Shown here: positions 53,277 to 62,289 of the stretch, piece after piece | Position numbering within the stretch: the first letter of the stretch is position 1 | Layout of the letters: the number at the start of each line of letters is the position of its first letter | Position numbers and translations under genes: made by a program | The notes under the pieces: model-generated | What the model was told of the DNA's origin: nothing | The model's database searches: none | Seen by the model: the letters and a program-made list of their open reading frames with translations, nothing else | Origin: G963691885 sp963691885 | GTDB lineage: Bacteria > Pseudomonadota > Alphaproteobacteria > UBA8366 > Aestuariispiraceae | Length of the DNA: 64,000 nucleotides | NCBI GenBank assembly: GCA_963691885.1 | Contig: OY829843.1 | Coordinates: 3,658,001-3,722,000, forward strand | Reading direction: 5' to 3'

Positions 53277-54558
53277 TTTACAGATCAGCGCGCCCGATTT
53301 TGAAACCGCGTTTCAAGAACTGCTGGGTGCAAAGCGGGAACTGTCCGAAGATGTCGATGCGGCTGTGTCTGCGATCCTTCATGAGGTGCAAAAATCGGGC
53401 GACGCAGCGGTTGTGGCTTACACAAATCGGTTCGACCGAATGAATATTACTGCTGCTGACCTTGAAATCAGCCGGGCAGAGATCAATGCAGAGGCTGACA
53501 AGTGTAGTCCCGAAGCAATTGCGGCGCTTGAGACGGCTGCCGACCGAATTCGGTCCTATCATGAGCGCATGTTGCCAGAGGGGTTTTCCTATACCGACGA
53601 GACGGGTGTCACCCTGGGGTCTCGCTGGGGCGCGGTTGATGCAGCAGGTCTCTATGTGCCGGGTGGCACGGCGGCCTATCCCAGTTCGGTTTTGATGAAT
53701 GCGATCCCGGCAAAGGTGGCCGGTGTAGAACGCTTGGTCATGGTCGTCCCGACACCCGATGGTTTCATAAACCCCATCGTAATGGCCGCAGCGCGGCTCG
53801 CTGGGGTGGACCAGGTGTTTCGGATCGGCGGCGCGCAGGCGGTTGCCGCGCTCGCTTATGGGACCGAAACGATCCAGCCGGTCGACAAAATCGTTGGCCC
53901 GGGCAATGCGTTTGTCGCGGCGGCGAAGCGTCGTGTTTTTGGTACGGTCGGGATCGATATGATTGCCGGACCGTCTGAAATCCTGGTTGTGGCGGATGGC
54001 CAAAATGATCCGGACTGGATCGCCGTTGATCTGTTGAGCCAGGCGGAACATGACACGTCTGCTCAATCAATTCTGATCACCGATGATAGTGCCTTTGCAG
54101 GACGGGTTGAAGAAGCCATTCAACGGCGTCTTTCAATCCTGCCACGCCGGGAAATTGCCCAGGAAAGCTGGACTGAACATGGCGCCGTCATAACCGTTAA
54201 GACGCTGGATGAGGCGGTTCCCCTGATTGATCGGATTGCACCGGAACATCTTGAGCTGGCCGTCGAAGACCCTGATGCGTTGGCAGCAAAGGTCCGCCAC
54301 GCCGGGGCAATTTTTCTGGGCCGGTTTACGCCAGAAGCAATCGGCGACTATATCGCGGGCCCCAATCATGTTCTGCCGACCAGTCGCAGCGCACGGTTTT
54401 CCAGCGGGCTGGGTGTTCTCGACTTTATGAAGCGAACATCGCTTGTTTCCTGCACGGCGGACGCGTTGGGCGCGTTGAGTAGTGCGGCCGTTACCCTGGC
54501 CGAAGCGGAAGGGTTGGATGCCCATGCGCGCTCTATCGATATTCGGACAAATCACTGA
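53266..54558 (+). CDS. hisD: Histidinol dehydrogenase
   Basis: A 430-residue zinc enzyme doing the last two oxidation steps to histidine. The signature near IVGPGNAFVAAAKRRVFG, the substrate/metal region MIAGPSEILVVAD, and the catalytic Glu-His pair in IAPEHLELAVEDP (about 320-332) are intact, as is NHVLPTSRSARFSSGL. The ATG at 53266 lies just before the hisG stop. It is co-transcribed with hisG and precedes UPF0262 in the order typical of alphaproteobacteria. Confidence 0.96.
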   Translation: MPRNLQISAPDFETAFQELLGAKRELSEDVDAAVSAILHEVQKSGDAAVVAYTNRFDRMNITAADLEISRAEINAEADKCSPEAIAALETAADRIRSYHERMLPEGFSYTDETGVTLGSRWGAVDAAGLYVPGGTAAYPSSVLMNAIPAKVAGVERLVMVVPTPDGFINPIVMAAARLAGVDQVFRIGGAQAVAALAYGTETIQPVDKIVGPGNAFVAAAKRRVFGTVGIDMIAGPSEILVVADGQNDPDWIAVDLLSQAEHDTSAQSILITDDSAFAGRVEEAIQRRLSILPRREIAQESWTEHGAVITVKTLDEAVPLIDRIAPEHLELAVEDPDALAAKVRHAGAIFLGRFTPEAIGDYIAGPNHVLPTSRSARFSSGLGVLDFMKRTSLVSCTADALGALSSAAVTLAEAEGLDAHARSIDIRTNH

Positions 54559-54629
54559 TACATAGAGGGTCGAGACCTGATCTCATGATTGGCGTCTGCG
54601 TGCCGACACGATCCGATTGGAATGCCTGA

Positions 54630-55121
54630 ATGACAGATTTTACCGATACCGATCATATTGCGGATCTGAAACTTGTTGAGAAGAACGTTATCCGTCGCAG
54701 TAGGGAGGTGGAGCATGAGCGTGCCGTCGCGCTCTATGACATGCTCGACTGGAACCGCTTCAAATTGGTTAATGGGTCATCCGGGCCCTACATCGTGCAT
54801 CTCTCGATTGATAATGACGGGAAACGCCTGCTGTTCCAGATCAATGACAAGAATGACGTTGAAAACCTCGCTCATGTCCAATTGCTGATCACGCCCTTTA
54901 GACGCCTCATCAGAGACTATTTCCAGATCTGTGAGAGCTACTACGACGCGATCAAAAAGCTCTCACCCGCGCAGATCGAAACCATCGATATGGCCCGCAG
55001 AGGATTGCACAACGAGGGGTCTGATATGCTGCGGGAGCGCCTCGACGAGAAGCTGAAAATGGACAAGATGACAGCACGGCGCCTGTTCACGCTGGTCTGT
55101 GTCCTCCACATTCGCGGCTGA
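54630..55121 (+). CDS. UPF0262 family protein
   Basis: A 163-residue cytosolic protein restricted to alphaproteobacteria. The recognisable core is VIRRSREVEHERAVALYDML, FKLVNGSSGPYIVHLSIDN and a C-terminal ARRLFTLVCVLHIRG. The family has no known function, but its position between hisD and a low-molecular-weight phosphatase gene is strongly conserved, as seen here. No signal peptide or membrane segment is present. Confidence 0.92.
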   Translation: MTDFTDTDHIADLKLVEKNVIRRSREVEHERAVALYDMLDWNRFKLVNGSSGPYIVHLSIDNDGKRLLFQINDKNDVENLAHVQLLITPFRRLIRDYFQICESYYDAIKKLSPAQIETIDMARRGLHNEGSDMLRERLDEKLKMDKMTARRLFTLVCVLHIRG

Positions 55122-55135
55122 CGGGAGGTCCCGGC

Positions 55136-55594
55136 TTGGCAGGCTTTTTCGACGAAGATGAAAAGCTGGATGCGGTACTGTTCTGCTGTACGCATAATGC
55201 TGTTCGCTCGCCGATGGCCGAAGGATTGCTAAAGTCGCTGGTCGGGACATCCATCTATGTCGACTCTGTGGGGGTAAGGGCGGGCGATACCGACGGGTTC
55301 ATCATGGCGGTTATGGATGAGCTCGACATCGACATGACACGGCACAAGCCGAAATCCTTCGATGAGCTGGAAGATACCTATTACGATCTTATCATTGCGC
55401 TTTCGCCGGAGGCCCAGCATCACGCGGTCGAACTGACCCGTACCATGGCCTGTGATGTTGAATTCTGGAACACGTTTGACCCGACAATTGTTGAGGGGAG
55501 CCGCGAAGTCCGGATTGCCGCGTTTCGACAGGTCAGGGATCAATTGATGCAGCGGATCAAAAAGCGATTTTCAATAGAGGATGAGGGGCTATGA
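55136..55594 (+). CDS. Low molecular weight phosphatase family protein
   Basis: A 152-residue protein with the LMW tyrosine phosphatase/arsenate reductase P-loop: CTHNAVRSPMAEGLL (about 20-34) has the required C-x5-R. The general acid aspartate of the family is expected near DPTIVEGS in the C-terminal third. The start is a TTG at 55136 behind a GGGAGG site. It overlaps maf by four bases (ATGA). Whether it acts on proteins, arsenate or a small molecule is not known. Confidence 0.88.
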   Translation: MAGFFDEDEKLDAVLFCCTHNAVRSPMAEGLLKSLVGTSIYVDSVGVRAGDTDGFIMAVMDELDIDMTRHKPKSFDELEDTYYDLIIALSPEAQHHAVELTRTMACDVEFWNTFDPTIVEGSREVRIAAFRQVRDQLMQRIKKRFSIEDEGL

Positions 55595-56196
55595 GCAACG
55601 CGGCCTCTTCCCGTTTTGTCCTGGCCTCTGCCAGCCCTCGACGCCTGGAACTGCTTGCACGGCTCGGGTTGGTGCCAGATGCAACGGTACCCGCCGATAT
55701 TGATGAAACGCCGGAAAAAGGGGAACTGCCCGCCTTTCATGCCGAACGTCTCTCAAAGGGCAAGGTGATGGCGATCGCCGACGCCCATAAAGACGCGGTC
55801 ATCCTGGGCGGCGACACCGTGGTCGCTGTCGGACGACGCATATTACCGAAAACGGAAGATCCGATGTCCGCGCGGGCCTGCCTCAAACTGCTGTCCGGGC
55901 GGCGGCACAAGGTTTTTACCGGCCTTTATATACTGGAGCCGGCGCAGGACGGGCAGGTTGATCGGGTGGGACATTCCAGACTGGTTCAGACGACAGTTGC
56001 TTTCAAACGTCTCGACGAGGCAGAGATAGATGCCTATATCGCGTCCGAAGAATGGCGGGGCAAGGCGGGCGGCTATGCCATCCAGGGGCGGGCTGAGGCC
56101 ATGATTCGCTTTCTGGGCGGGTCTCATTCTGCCGTAATCGGATTGCCATTATTTGAGGTGCGACAGATATTGCGATCGCTGGGGCTGGTGGAGTAG
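55591..56196 (+). CDS. maf: Maf family nucleotide pyrophosphatase
   Basis: A 201-residue ITPase-like house-cleaning enzyme that hydrolyses non-standard or canonical pyrimidine nucleotides and is linked to cell division arrest. The N-terminal LASASPRRLELLARLG, the central acidic site ILGGDTVVAVGRRILPKT, and GKAGGYAIQGRAEAMI at the C-terminus are all family signatures. It is translationally coupled to the phosphatase gene and followed by the RNase E/G gene. The infA gene that often lies just before maf in alphaproteobacteria is absent. Confidence 0.95.
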   Translation: MSNAASSRFVLASASPRRLELLARLGLVPDATVPADIDETPEKGELPAFHAERLSKGKVMAIADAHKDAVILGGDTVVAVGRRILPKTEDPMSARACLKLLSGRRHKVFTGLYILEPAQDGQVDRVGHSRLVQTTVAFKRLDEAEIDAYIASEEWRGKAGGYAIQGRAEAMIRFLGGSHSAVIGLPLFEVRQILRSLGLVE

Positions 56197-56242
56197 GGCC
56201 CGTCCGTGACAGCCCTGTTTACAAATTGGAGAAGGGGTCGCA

Positions 56243-57664
56243 ATGGCCGAGCCGTCTGAACTGGACACATTTGTGGAGGTTTCCCCCGCTGAGACACGCA
56301 TCGCGCTTGTCTCGCAGGATGGTGCCCTGAGGCGTCTTGATGTGTTGCGTCCAACCAGGCCGCGTTTTCACAACAGCATCTGGCGGACGAAAGTCACGCA
56401 TATCGAAAAAGCGATGGGGGCTGCCTTTTTGAACCTTGCTGAGGTGGGAGAGGTGCTGCTGCCAAAGGCCCGCGATGGTAAGGGGCGACCGGTCACCGAG
56501 GGCCAGTGGATGGTGGTTCAGGTCAGCCGGGATCAGCATGGCGGAAAAGGGGCGGCGGTACAGTCGCGCCTGACCCTGGTTGATCGATATCTAGCCTTCT
56601 CGCCCTTTGGGAATGGCGTGCAGTTTGACCGTGGCCTGGGCAAGGGGCGCTTGCTGGCGCTGGCAACCCAAGCCGTTGAAGGCGCTGATCTGGGCGAAAA
56701 GGGGGGCTGGCTGGTTCGCCGTCCGGCAGGTGCAGTTGGCCCGGGTGAGATCGAAGCAGCCAGGGATCGTCTGTTGGCGCGCTGGGCGGATGTCCAGAAT
56801 GCCAATGATGGTGCGTCTGTTCTGCAGTTGGAGGCTGCCCCTGACCTGACGGAGAAGTTGCTGCGCGATACCCCGCCCGGGGGCCGGATCGCAACCGATG
56901 ACCGCGCCTTGTTCACGTCGCTGAAGACCGCTGCGGCCTCCAGAGCGCCTGATCTGGTGGAGGGATTGCTGTTTCATGATCGCGGCCAGGCGCTTTTTGA
57001 AGAGACCGGCATTGATGAGGAGATCGATGCGGCTCTCTCCCGGCATCTGCCGCTGACCGGTGGCGGTGAGGTGGTTTTTGATGCGACGGAGGCGATGACT
57101 GTCGTCGATGTGAATATGGGGGACGGGAGTGCCGCCCTGACCGGCGGGGACGCTGCAACACGCCTAAACATGCGGGCGGCGACAGAGATCGGGCGTCAGA
57201 TTGAATTGCGGAACCTGTCGGGCCTGATCGTGATAGACTTGGTTCGCATGCATAACCGGGGGAATGCGAAAAAGGTAATGGATGCGCTGCGCCGTGGCCT
57301 GAAAGAAGGGGCGACCAGCGGTGTGACAACCGATGTGCTGGGACTGACGGCGGGGGGATTGCTGGAAATCACCCGGCAACGCAGTGGTCCCAGCCTTGCG
57401 GAGGTCCTGTTGAAACACCCGGATCTGGAGCCGGGCCCGTCGGCGGAGACCGAGGCCTGTGATATCCTGAGGCAAGCAACACGCCTGCGGGGCGGGGGTA
57501 AACCAACGGTTCGGGCCAGCCGGCCCGTTCTGCGGCAATTGACCGGGGTTTTAAGCATGGCAAGGGCAGAGGTTGAGCGTCGTCTTGGGCAGGAACTGGT
57601 CCTGGTTGAACGGGACACGGCCCGGAGCGAGGTTGCGATGGAGAGAGAGGGGATTTCTCAATGA
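56243..57664 (+). CDS. rng: Ribonuclease E/G family protein, short form
   Basis: A 473-residue endoribonuclease. An N-terminal S1-like region (about 30-120) is followed by the RNase E/G catalytic domain with both metal aspartates in context: TEAMTVVDVNMG (near residue 288) and LSGLIVIDLVRM (near 330). The CxxC zinc-link and the C-terminal scaffold arm of RNase E are missing, as in the short alphaproteobacterial form that accompanies a separate full RNase E. It overlaps yacG by four bases. Confidence 0.93.
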   Translation: MAEPSELDTFVEVSPAETRIALVSQDGALRRLDVLRPTRPRFHNSIWRTKVTHIEKAMGAAFLNLAEVGEVLLPKARDGKGRPVTEGQWMVVQVSRDQHGGKGAAVQSRLTLVDRYLAFSPFGNGVQFDRGLGKGRLLALATQAVEGADLGEKGGWLVRRPAGAVGPGEIEAARDRLLARWADVQNANDGASVLQLEAAPDLTEKLLRDTPPGGRIATDDRALFTSLKTAAASRAPDLVEGLLFHDRGQALFEETGIDEEIDAALSRHLPLTGGGEVVFDATEAMTVVDVNMGDGSAALTGGDAATRLNMRAATEIGRQIELRNLSGLIVIDLVRMHNRGNAKKVMDALRRGLKEGATSGVTTDVLGLTAGGLLEITRQRSGPSLAEVLLKHPDLEPGPSAETEACDILRQATRLRGGGKPTVRASRPVLRQLTGVLSMARAEVERRLGQELVLVERDTARSEVAMEREGISQ

Positions 57665-57873
57665 GTGAACCTGGCAAACCCGGTGATCGTGGATTGACCC
57701 TGCGGGCAAATGCGGATGCCCGTCCCTGTGCAATTTGCAAAAAACCGGTCGTTGCGGAATACCGCCCCTTCTGCTCAAAACGCTGTGCCGATGTCGACCT
57801 GAACCGCTGGCTTGGCGAGAATTACCGTATCCCGACACAGGATACTCCAAGCAGCGATCAGGACCTGGAATAG
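57661..57873 (+). CDS. yacG: DNA gyrase inhibitor YacG (zinc-binding)
   Basis: A 70-residue protein with a treble-clef zinc finger made by CAICKKPV (residues about 21-24) and FCSKRCADVDLNRWLGENYRIP (about 37-58 region), the complete YacG signature. YacG binds gyrase and prevents DNA binding. The ATGA overlap with the RNase gene shows coupled translation. A tail of acidic residues ends the protein. Confidence 0.95.
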   Translation: MSEPGKPGDRGLTLRANADARPCAICKKPVVAEYRPFCSKRCADVDLNRWLGENYRIPTQDTPSSDQDLE

Positions 57874-57963
57874 GGGCAAGGCCGGGCAAATCGCCCAGTT
57901 ACGAAAGGTTTGTCAAAAAAAGACAAAGAAACTGCGTCGGGTGTCTGGACAGACCGCCCCGCA

Positions 57964-57992
57964 TTGACTATTCAACTTTTGTCCGATGATGA
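57964..57992 (+). promoter_or_regulatory. Candidate promoter of tRNA-Phe
   Basis: TTGACT at 57964-57969 is a good -35 element. The matching -10 position, 17-18 bases downstream, reads TGATGA and is weak. The distance to the tRNA (58008) fits. A 6-base-pair hairpin with an all-A loop lies upstream at 57909-57927. Confidence 0.3.
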
Positions 57993-58007
57993 TCCATCAT
58001 CCACGGA

Positions 58008-58083
58008 GCCCAGATAGCTCAGTTGGTAGAGCATACGACTGAAAATCGTAGTGTCCCTGGTTCGATTCCAGGTCTGGGCACCA
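58008..58083 (+). tRNA. tRNA-Phe (GAA)
   Basis: A 76-base cloverleaf. The acceptor stem pairs GCCCAGA (58008-58014) with TCTGGGC (58073-58079), followed by discriminator A and encoded CCA. The anticodon arm TACGA/TCGTA encloses CTGAAAA, giving anticodon GAA. The T arm is CCCTGGTTCGATTCCAGG. The gene is intact; no second copy of its 3' end, as would mark an integrated island, was found in the window. Confidence 0.98.
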
Positions 58084-58357
58084 TTTCTTTCCGGTTCATT
58101 GATTTTACTGAGTTTCGTGCTGTGGCCTGGACTTTCATTGCATAGATGATCGTACCCACCTCATTTCCCGAATTGATGCCCCATTGCGCCATTGTTGCCT
58201 CGTCGGCCTTCGAAAGAGACTGATTTGGTACTCTCAATTATGAGCATCAGAAACCTCATATATGCCAATTTGAGGGTACATTTCCGCCATGATTTCTACG
58301 AAAAATTGAACTTCTGATGAACGAGGTTGGTTGGTGTCGTAAGAAAATGGGGGCGAG

Positions 58358-58969
58358 ATGAAAAGGTTCTTCAAGTTTGGTATCTTGGGTGTTGCTCTTG
58401 TCGCACTTTTGCAATGTTCCTTTTTTGTCTTCGACATCGGTAACGACAACAAAGATGCATCTGGTTTCCTGTTCCTCGCTGCACTTATGCTCATGGGTTT
58501 TGACGATTCGCTGCAGGAACCGGTCTCAGTAGAAGAGGCAAAAAAAATTTTCGACGAAGATCGCGATGCCTATTTGAAATTTGTCGAAATCTGTAAACGC
58601 CATCCCAGTCTGAATATTGTCGATCGCAGTTCTTTCTTTTTTCCTTCTGAAGCAAAGCCATTCTTCGATGGGACCGTGGACGAATTTGAAGAAAGTTTCG
58701 AAGAGGAACTTTTGGAGCTGGTTGAAGGCACCTCAGCCTTGTCGGCAAGATGCTATCGTGAAGGTTGGAGAGAAACCGGTGGTTTGTACTCTGTATCCTT
58801 CTTTCTTTACCAAGTTGGGCTAATGCTTGGCGGTGGAGCTGTCACAAAAATCGTCTATGTTTCAGAAAAATCCTCGCGGGACTTTAGGGACGAATCTTCA
58901 CTGACCTCGGATAGCGAGTATACGAAATTACCCCTCGAAGGATGGTACGTGAGGGCCTGGAAAGACTGA
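58358..58969 (+). CDS. Hypothetical protein with N-terminal membrane segments
   Basis: A 203-residue protein of no recognised family. The N-terminus (KRFFKFGILGVALVALLQCS) is a signal or anchor; the LLQC site is a poor lipobox. A second hydrophobic stretch lies at about 35-49 (GFLFLAALMLMGF). The rest is acidic and soluble, with the cluster DEFEESFEEELLELVEG near 109-125. The gene and its 274-base upstream region are visibly A+T-richer than neighbours and stand directly behind tRNA-Phe, which suggests acquisition. Start and function are uncertain. Confidence 0.55.
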   Translation: MKRFFKFGILGVALVALLQCSFFVFDIGNDNKDASGFLFLAALMLMGFDDSLQEPVSVEEAKKIFDEDRDAYLKFVEICKRHPSLNIVDRSSFFFPSEAKPFFDGTVDEFEESFEEELLELVEGTSALSARCYREGWRETGGLYSVSFFLYQVGLMLGGGAVTKIVYVSEKSSRDFRDESSLTSDSEYTKLPLEGWYVRAWKD

Positions 58970-59117
58970 AACTGACACGCTGGAAAAACGGTTTCCCTTC
59001 GGGGGGCTTCGAAATTCGGGTATTTTCGGCATGCCGCGCCGGAAAGATTGACTTTTTCATCTATTCGACCAATTCAACACGCGGACGATCCGGTTCACAG
59101 ACGATTGGAGTGGGATC

Positions 59118-59324
59118 ATGGCGAAGAAGCCGCGCAGTGAGAGAACGATGTGGGACGGGGTTCAGACGGTCGCCTGGTTCCTGGTCATGTTCGGGGTTGG
59201 TGCGCTGATCTATGATCCTCAGAACTGGCAGGCCAGCGTGTTGCTGTTTGTTGCCGCATTTGCCCTGCACCGCTGGGCCGCCCCGCATGTCAAACCCGCC
59301 AAGCCGGATACTATGCAGCGCTGA
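59118..59324 (+). CDS. Small two-helix membrane protein, unknown function
   Basis: A 68-residue protein with a short basic N-terminus (AKKPRSERTMW) and two membrane helices (about 14-31, TVAWFLVMFGVGALIYD, and 37-52, ASVLLFVAAFALHRW). No family is recognised. The gene has composition like the chromosome and a plausible ribosome site GGAGTGGG. A regulatory or subunit role in a membrane complex is possible but unproven. Confidence 0.5.
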   Translation: MAKKPRSERTMWDGVQTVAWFLVMFGVGALIYDPQNWQASVLLFVAAFALHRWAAPHVKPAKPDTMQR

Positions 59325-59492
59325 GACATATGTCGTCTTAATTTATTTGGTTAATCTAAAATTCAGAACACAGTCCTATCATCGTTTCATTGCTGAGATC
59401 GGGCGCGGTTTGTTTTGAGCGTCTTGGTCACGGCGGCACATATTTGGCCGCACCGAAATATTTTTGAAACGATTCTTACAAAAGGTTGGAAA

Positions 59493-60089
59493 ATGCTGAA
59501 TTTTTACTCAGGAAAAATGAAAACTGCTTTGGCGACTGTTGCAATCGGGATCGGTCTGATCGGTCCCGCTGCGGCATGGGATGTTGTAACAGAGGAATCC
59601 CGGCTGAACTTCGTCTCGACGAAGAAGAAGCATGTCGCCGAAGTCCATTCGTTTAAAACCCTGACCGGGTCTATCAGTGAAGGCGGCACCGCGCGCATTA
59701 TTATTGATGCATCTTCGGTTCAGAGCGACGTTGCGATCCGAAAGGAACGCCTGATGGACATCCTGTTTCAGGTTGCACAATTTCCCGAACTGGTGATTAC
59801 AGCAGATCTGGATTTGTCAGAATTCGATGGCCTGGCGATTGGTGAAGCCACGGTCAGTTTCGTCAGTGGTGGCATTGCGGCGTTTGGTGCGACTTGGAAC
59901 TTGGACTTTGATGCATTGGTGACGCGGGTAGCAGAGGATAAGGTCCGGGTTGAGCCGGCCCAGCCGATTATCATGAACGCGATTGACCTTGACGTGGTGG
60001 AAAAGGTTGAAGCGCTGCGCGAACTGGCAAAGCTGGACAGCATTTCCTATGCCGTTCCGGTGGATTTCAGTCTGACACTTCAGAACTGA
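59493..60089 (+). CDS. YceI-like periplasmic lipid-binding protein
   Basis: A 198-residue exported protein with a signal peptide (KTALATVAIGIGLIGPAAAW) and a YceI-type lipocalin-like beta-barrel: WDVVTEESRLNFVSTKKKHV, EVHSFKTLTGSISEGGTARI, the IRKERLMDILFQVAQFPEL segment, and late strands. YceI proteins carry isoprenoid or fatty molecules in the periplasm. ATG at 59493 (AAGG seven bases before) and ATG at 59517 (AGGA close before) are both usable starts; the signal works from either. Confidence 0.82.
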   Translation: MLNFYSGKMKTALATVAIGIGLIGPAAAWDVVTEESRLNFVSTKKKHVAEVHSFKTLTGSISEGGTARIIIDASSVQSDVAIRKERLMDILFQVAQFPELVITADLDLSEFDGLAIGEATVSFVSGGIAAFGATWNLDFDALVTRVAEDKVRVEPAQPIIMNAIDLDVVEKVEALRELAKLDSISYAVPVDFSLTLQN

Positions 60090-60174
60090 TTTTTCCGAGA
60101 ACTTCCATTCATTTCGTTATTTAGAGACTCTGGCCGTGCACAAGCTGCTTGCGCCAGGGCAGTGAGGGTCCCCC

Positions 60175-62181
60175 ATGCGTTATCCCAGCATAAAATCTCT
60201 GGTCGTGTTCCTGTCCCTTTGGGCCCTTATACCTCTGGGACTTGTTGCCGGGTTCGGCCTGGTTGCCGGGGAAGGACACAAAAGTTCTTTGGTGGAGATG
60301 ACCCGGACCGGCAATGCAGCGCTTTCCTATGCAAGGACGGCTGATATCGCGCAACGAATGAAAACTCAGGTACTGCAATTTGCAATGACTGGCGATTCCA
60401 CTGCTGTAGAGAATTTTGCGCGTCTCGAAGGCGACCTTGCTCAGGAGTTGGGAAAGATCAGGCAGATTGAAGATGGATTCAGCCAGTCCGGCCCAACGGA
60501 AAGATTGAGCAGTTTAGCACAGGATTTCTCGCTCGAATTCGGGAAACTCGTTGAAAGGCGGCAGGAGTTGGAAAGGGCGCTGTCCGCCATACTGGAGGAT
60601 GAAGGACAAAAAGTCCGGGCTGCAACAGATCGCCTGAAAATTGATGCCTTGAAAAATGAGGTGCCTGAACTGATCGCGCTATTGGACGGATTTGCCGTGC
60701 AATATGTCGATGCGGAAACAGGAATCCGCCGCTTTTCAGAAGCACCATCCGCCGATGGTGTCGCCAGCCTTTGGGGACTGTATCGTGATGTGTTCAAGGC
60801 TGCACGACAGATTGCCGGGACCGCCATCGAACCTGTCTTTCGGGACTCCGCACAGGCACTAGCGGATGGTGTCCGGGCCTCGTTGCGCGCCTTGCCGGAA
60901 TTCACCGAACAGGCGTTGATTTATCAGGACAGTTTGACACGTGACCTGCCCCTGGCAGTTGCAGCCCTGGCGGAAACCGCCGACCGGATGGCGGCGACGC
61001 GCGGTGCATCTCTGTCGCATGTATCTGAGGCATCAATGGCAGATGGCGATTTTCAGGTCCTGCGCATTGGTTTGGTTGTCCTTTTGGGGGCCGTATTATC
61101 ATTGGCGGTTGGCGGATTAACGGTGATGCGAACGGTCCCGGCCTTTCGTACCCTAACGCGCGTGATGGTTCAGCTATCCAACGGTGACACGTCGGCCCGC
61201 ACCGGTATGGAAAGTCGCAGCGACGAAATTGGTCAGATGGCCCGTGCCCTCGACGTTTTTCGGGAAAATGCGATTGAGCGGGCCCGGCTTGAAGAAGAAG
61301 AACGAGCCCGTCAGGCCTCCCGTCATGAACGATCGGTCGCTGTTGACCGTCACGTCGCAGATTTCGAAGCGGCCTTCTCTGAGGTGCAATCCACCGTTGA
61401 GACGGCAATCTCTAAACTCAACGGTGCCTCAAACGACATGGGATTGGTCGCCACGAGCAGCGATGAACTGGCAGAGTCCGTTGATGGATATTCAACAGCG
61501 GCTGCAGACAGTGTCCAATCGGTGGCCCGCTCTACCGTCGCTTTGGAGGGTTCCATCCAGGAAATCAGCGCGCAATTGAGTAAATCGCGGTCAATTGCCG
61601 ACGATGCAACACGACTTGCCAGCGGGGCAAAGGAGGAGATGTCTGCATTGGTCGAGATGACGTCCAGGATTGATACGATCGTAAATCTTATCAACGAGAT
61701 TGCCGATCAGACCAATTTGTTGGCCTTGAATGCGACGATCGAAGCGGCAAGGGCGGGCGAGTCCGGTCGTGGATTTGCGGTCGTCGCGGTCGAGGTGAGA
61801 ACCCTGGCGGGGCAGACGTCTAGTGCCGCAAACCAGATTGCCGGACAGATTCAGACGCTTCAATCGGTCTGTGGTGATGCCAATGGAGAAATTGTAAGGG
61901 TAACAGAGACGATTTCACAGTTGTACAGCGTGGCAACCAGGGCCTCTAGCGCCGTTGATGAACAGAGCCTGTCCACTTCCAAGATCTCCCGCGATGCCCA
62001 GGATGCGGCGAGATCGATGGATAATATGAGCGATGCTGTGAAAAGGGTAACGGTTGCAGCTGGATCGACATCGCAGGCTGCCAACGCAGTAAGTCTAGCG
62101 TCGAGGAATATTTCCACACAATCGAACCAATTGGAAAAGACAGCAAGGTCGTTCCTTGAGAATTTGCGCAGCCTCGGATGA
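60175..62181 (+). CDS. Methyl-accepting chemotaxis protein
   Basis: A 668-residue chemoreceptor. TM1 is at about 8-30 (SLVVFLSLWALIPLGLVAGF), a periplasmic helical sensor with glutamate-rich helices spans about 35-290, TM2 about 297-318, a HAMP domain about 320-370 (RTLTRVMVQLSNGDTSARTG), then the cytoplasmic signalling domain. The tip NEIADQTNLLALNATIEAAR and AGESGRGFAVVAVEVRTLA is the CheW/CheA contact site. The ligand is unknown; the large helical sensor suggests a four-helix-type fold. No other chemotaxis gene is in the window. Confidence 0.95.
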   Translation: MRYPSIKSLVVFLSLWALIPLGLVAGFGLVAGEGHKSSLVEMTRTGNAALSYARTADIAQRMKTQVLQFAMTGDSTAVENFARLEGDLAQELGKIRQIEDGFSQSGPTERLSSLAQDFSLEFGKLVERRQELERALSAILEDEGQKVRAATDRLKIDALKNEVPELIALLDGFAVQYVDAETGIRRFSEAPSADGVASLWGLYRDVFKAARQIAGTAIEPVFRDSAQALADGVRASLRALPEFTEQALIYQDSLTRDLPLAVAALAETADRMAATRGASLSHVSEASMADGDFQVLRIGLVVLLGAVLSLAVGGLTVMRTVPAFRTLTRVMVQLSNGDTSARTGMESRSDEIGQMARALDVFRENAIERARLEEEERARQASRHERSVAVDRHVADFEAAFSEVQSTVETAISKLNGASNDMGLVATSSDELAESVDGYSTAAADSVQSVARSTVALEGSIQEISAQLSKSRSIADDATRLASGAKEEMSALVEMTSRIDTIVNLINEIADQTNLLALNATIEAARAGESGRGFAVVAVEVRTLAGQTSSAANQIAGQIQTLQSVCGDANGEIVRVTETISQLYSVATRASSAVDEQSLSTSKISRDAQDAARSMDNMSDAVKRVTVAAGSTSQAANAVSLASRNISTQSNQLEKTARSFLENLRSLG

Positions 62182-62289
62182 TCTGATCTCGGTTCTTATT
62201 TCTAAAATTGTCATATTGTTCGTTAGTAAATGTTAACTTTTACATGTTAGGGATACTTCGGTGCTACTTGGGGAAGACGGCGTTTTAGT

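Noticed and set aside
58019..58237. Minus-strand frame of 72 codons across tRNA-Phe
   Set aside because: Its C-terminus (PRPGIEPGTLRFSV) is the well-known false translation of the antisense strand of a tRNA gene.
62225..62260. CtrA-like site TTAG-TAAATG-TTAA before the FliL-like gene
   Set aside because: The spacer is 6 rather than 7 bases and one half-site is imperfect; not enough to call.
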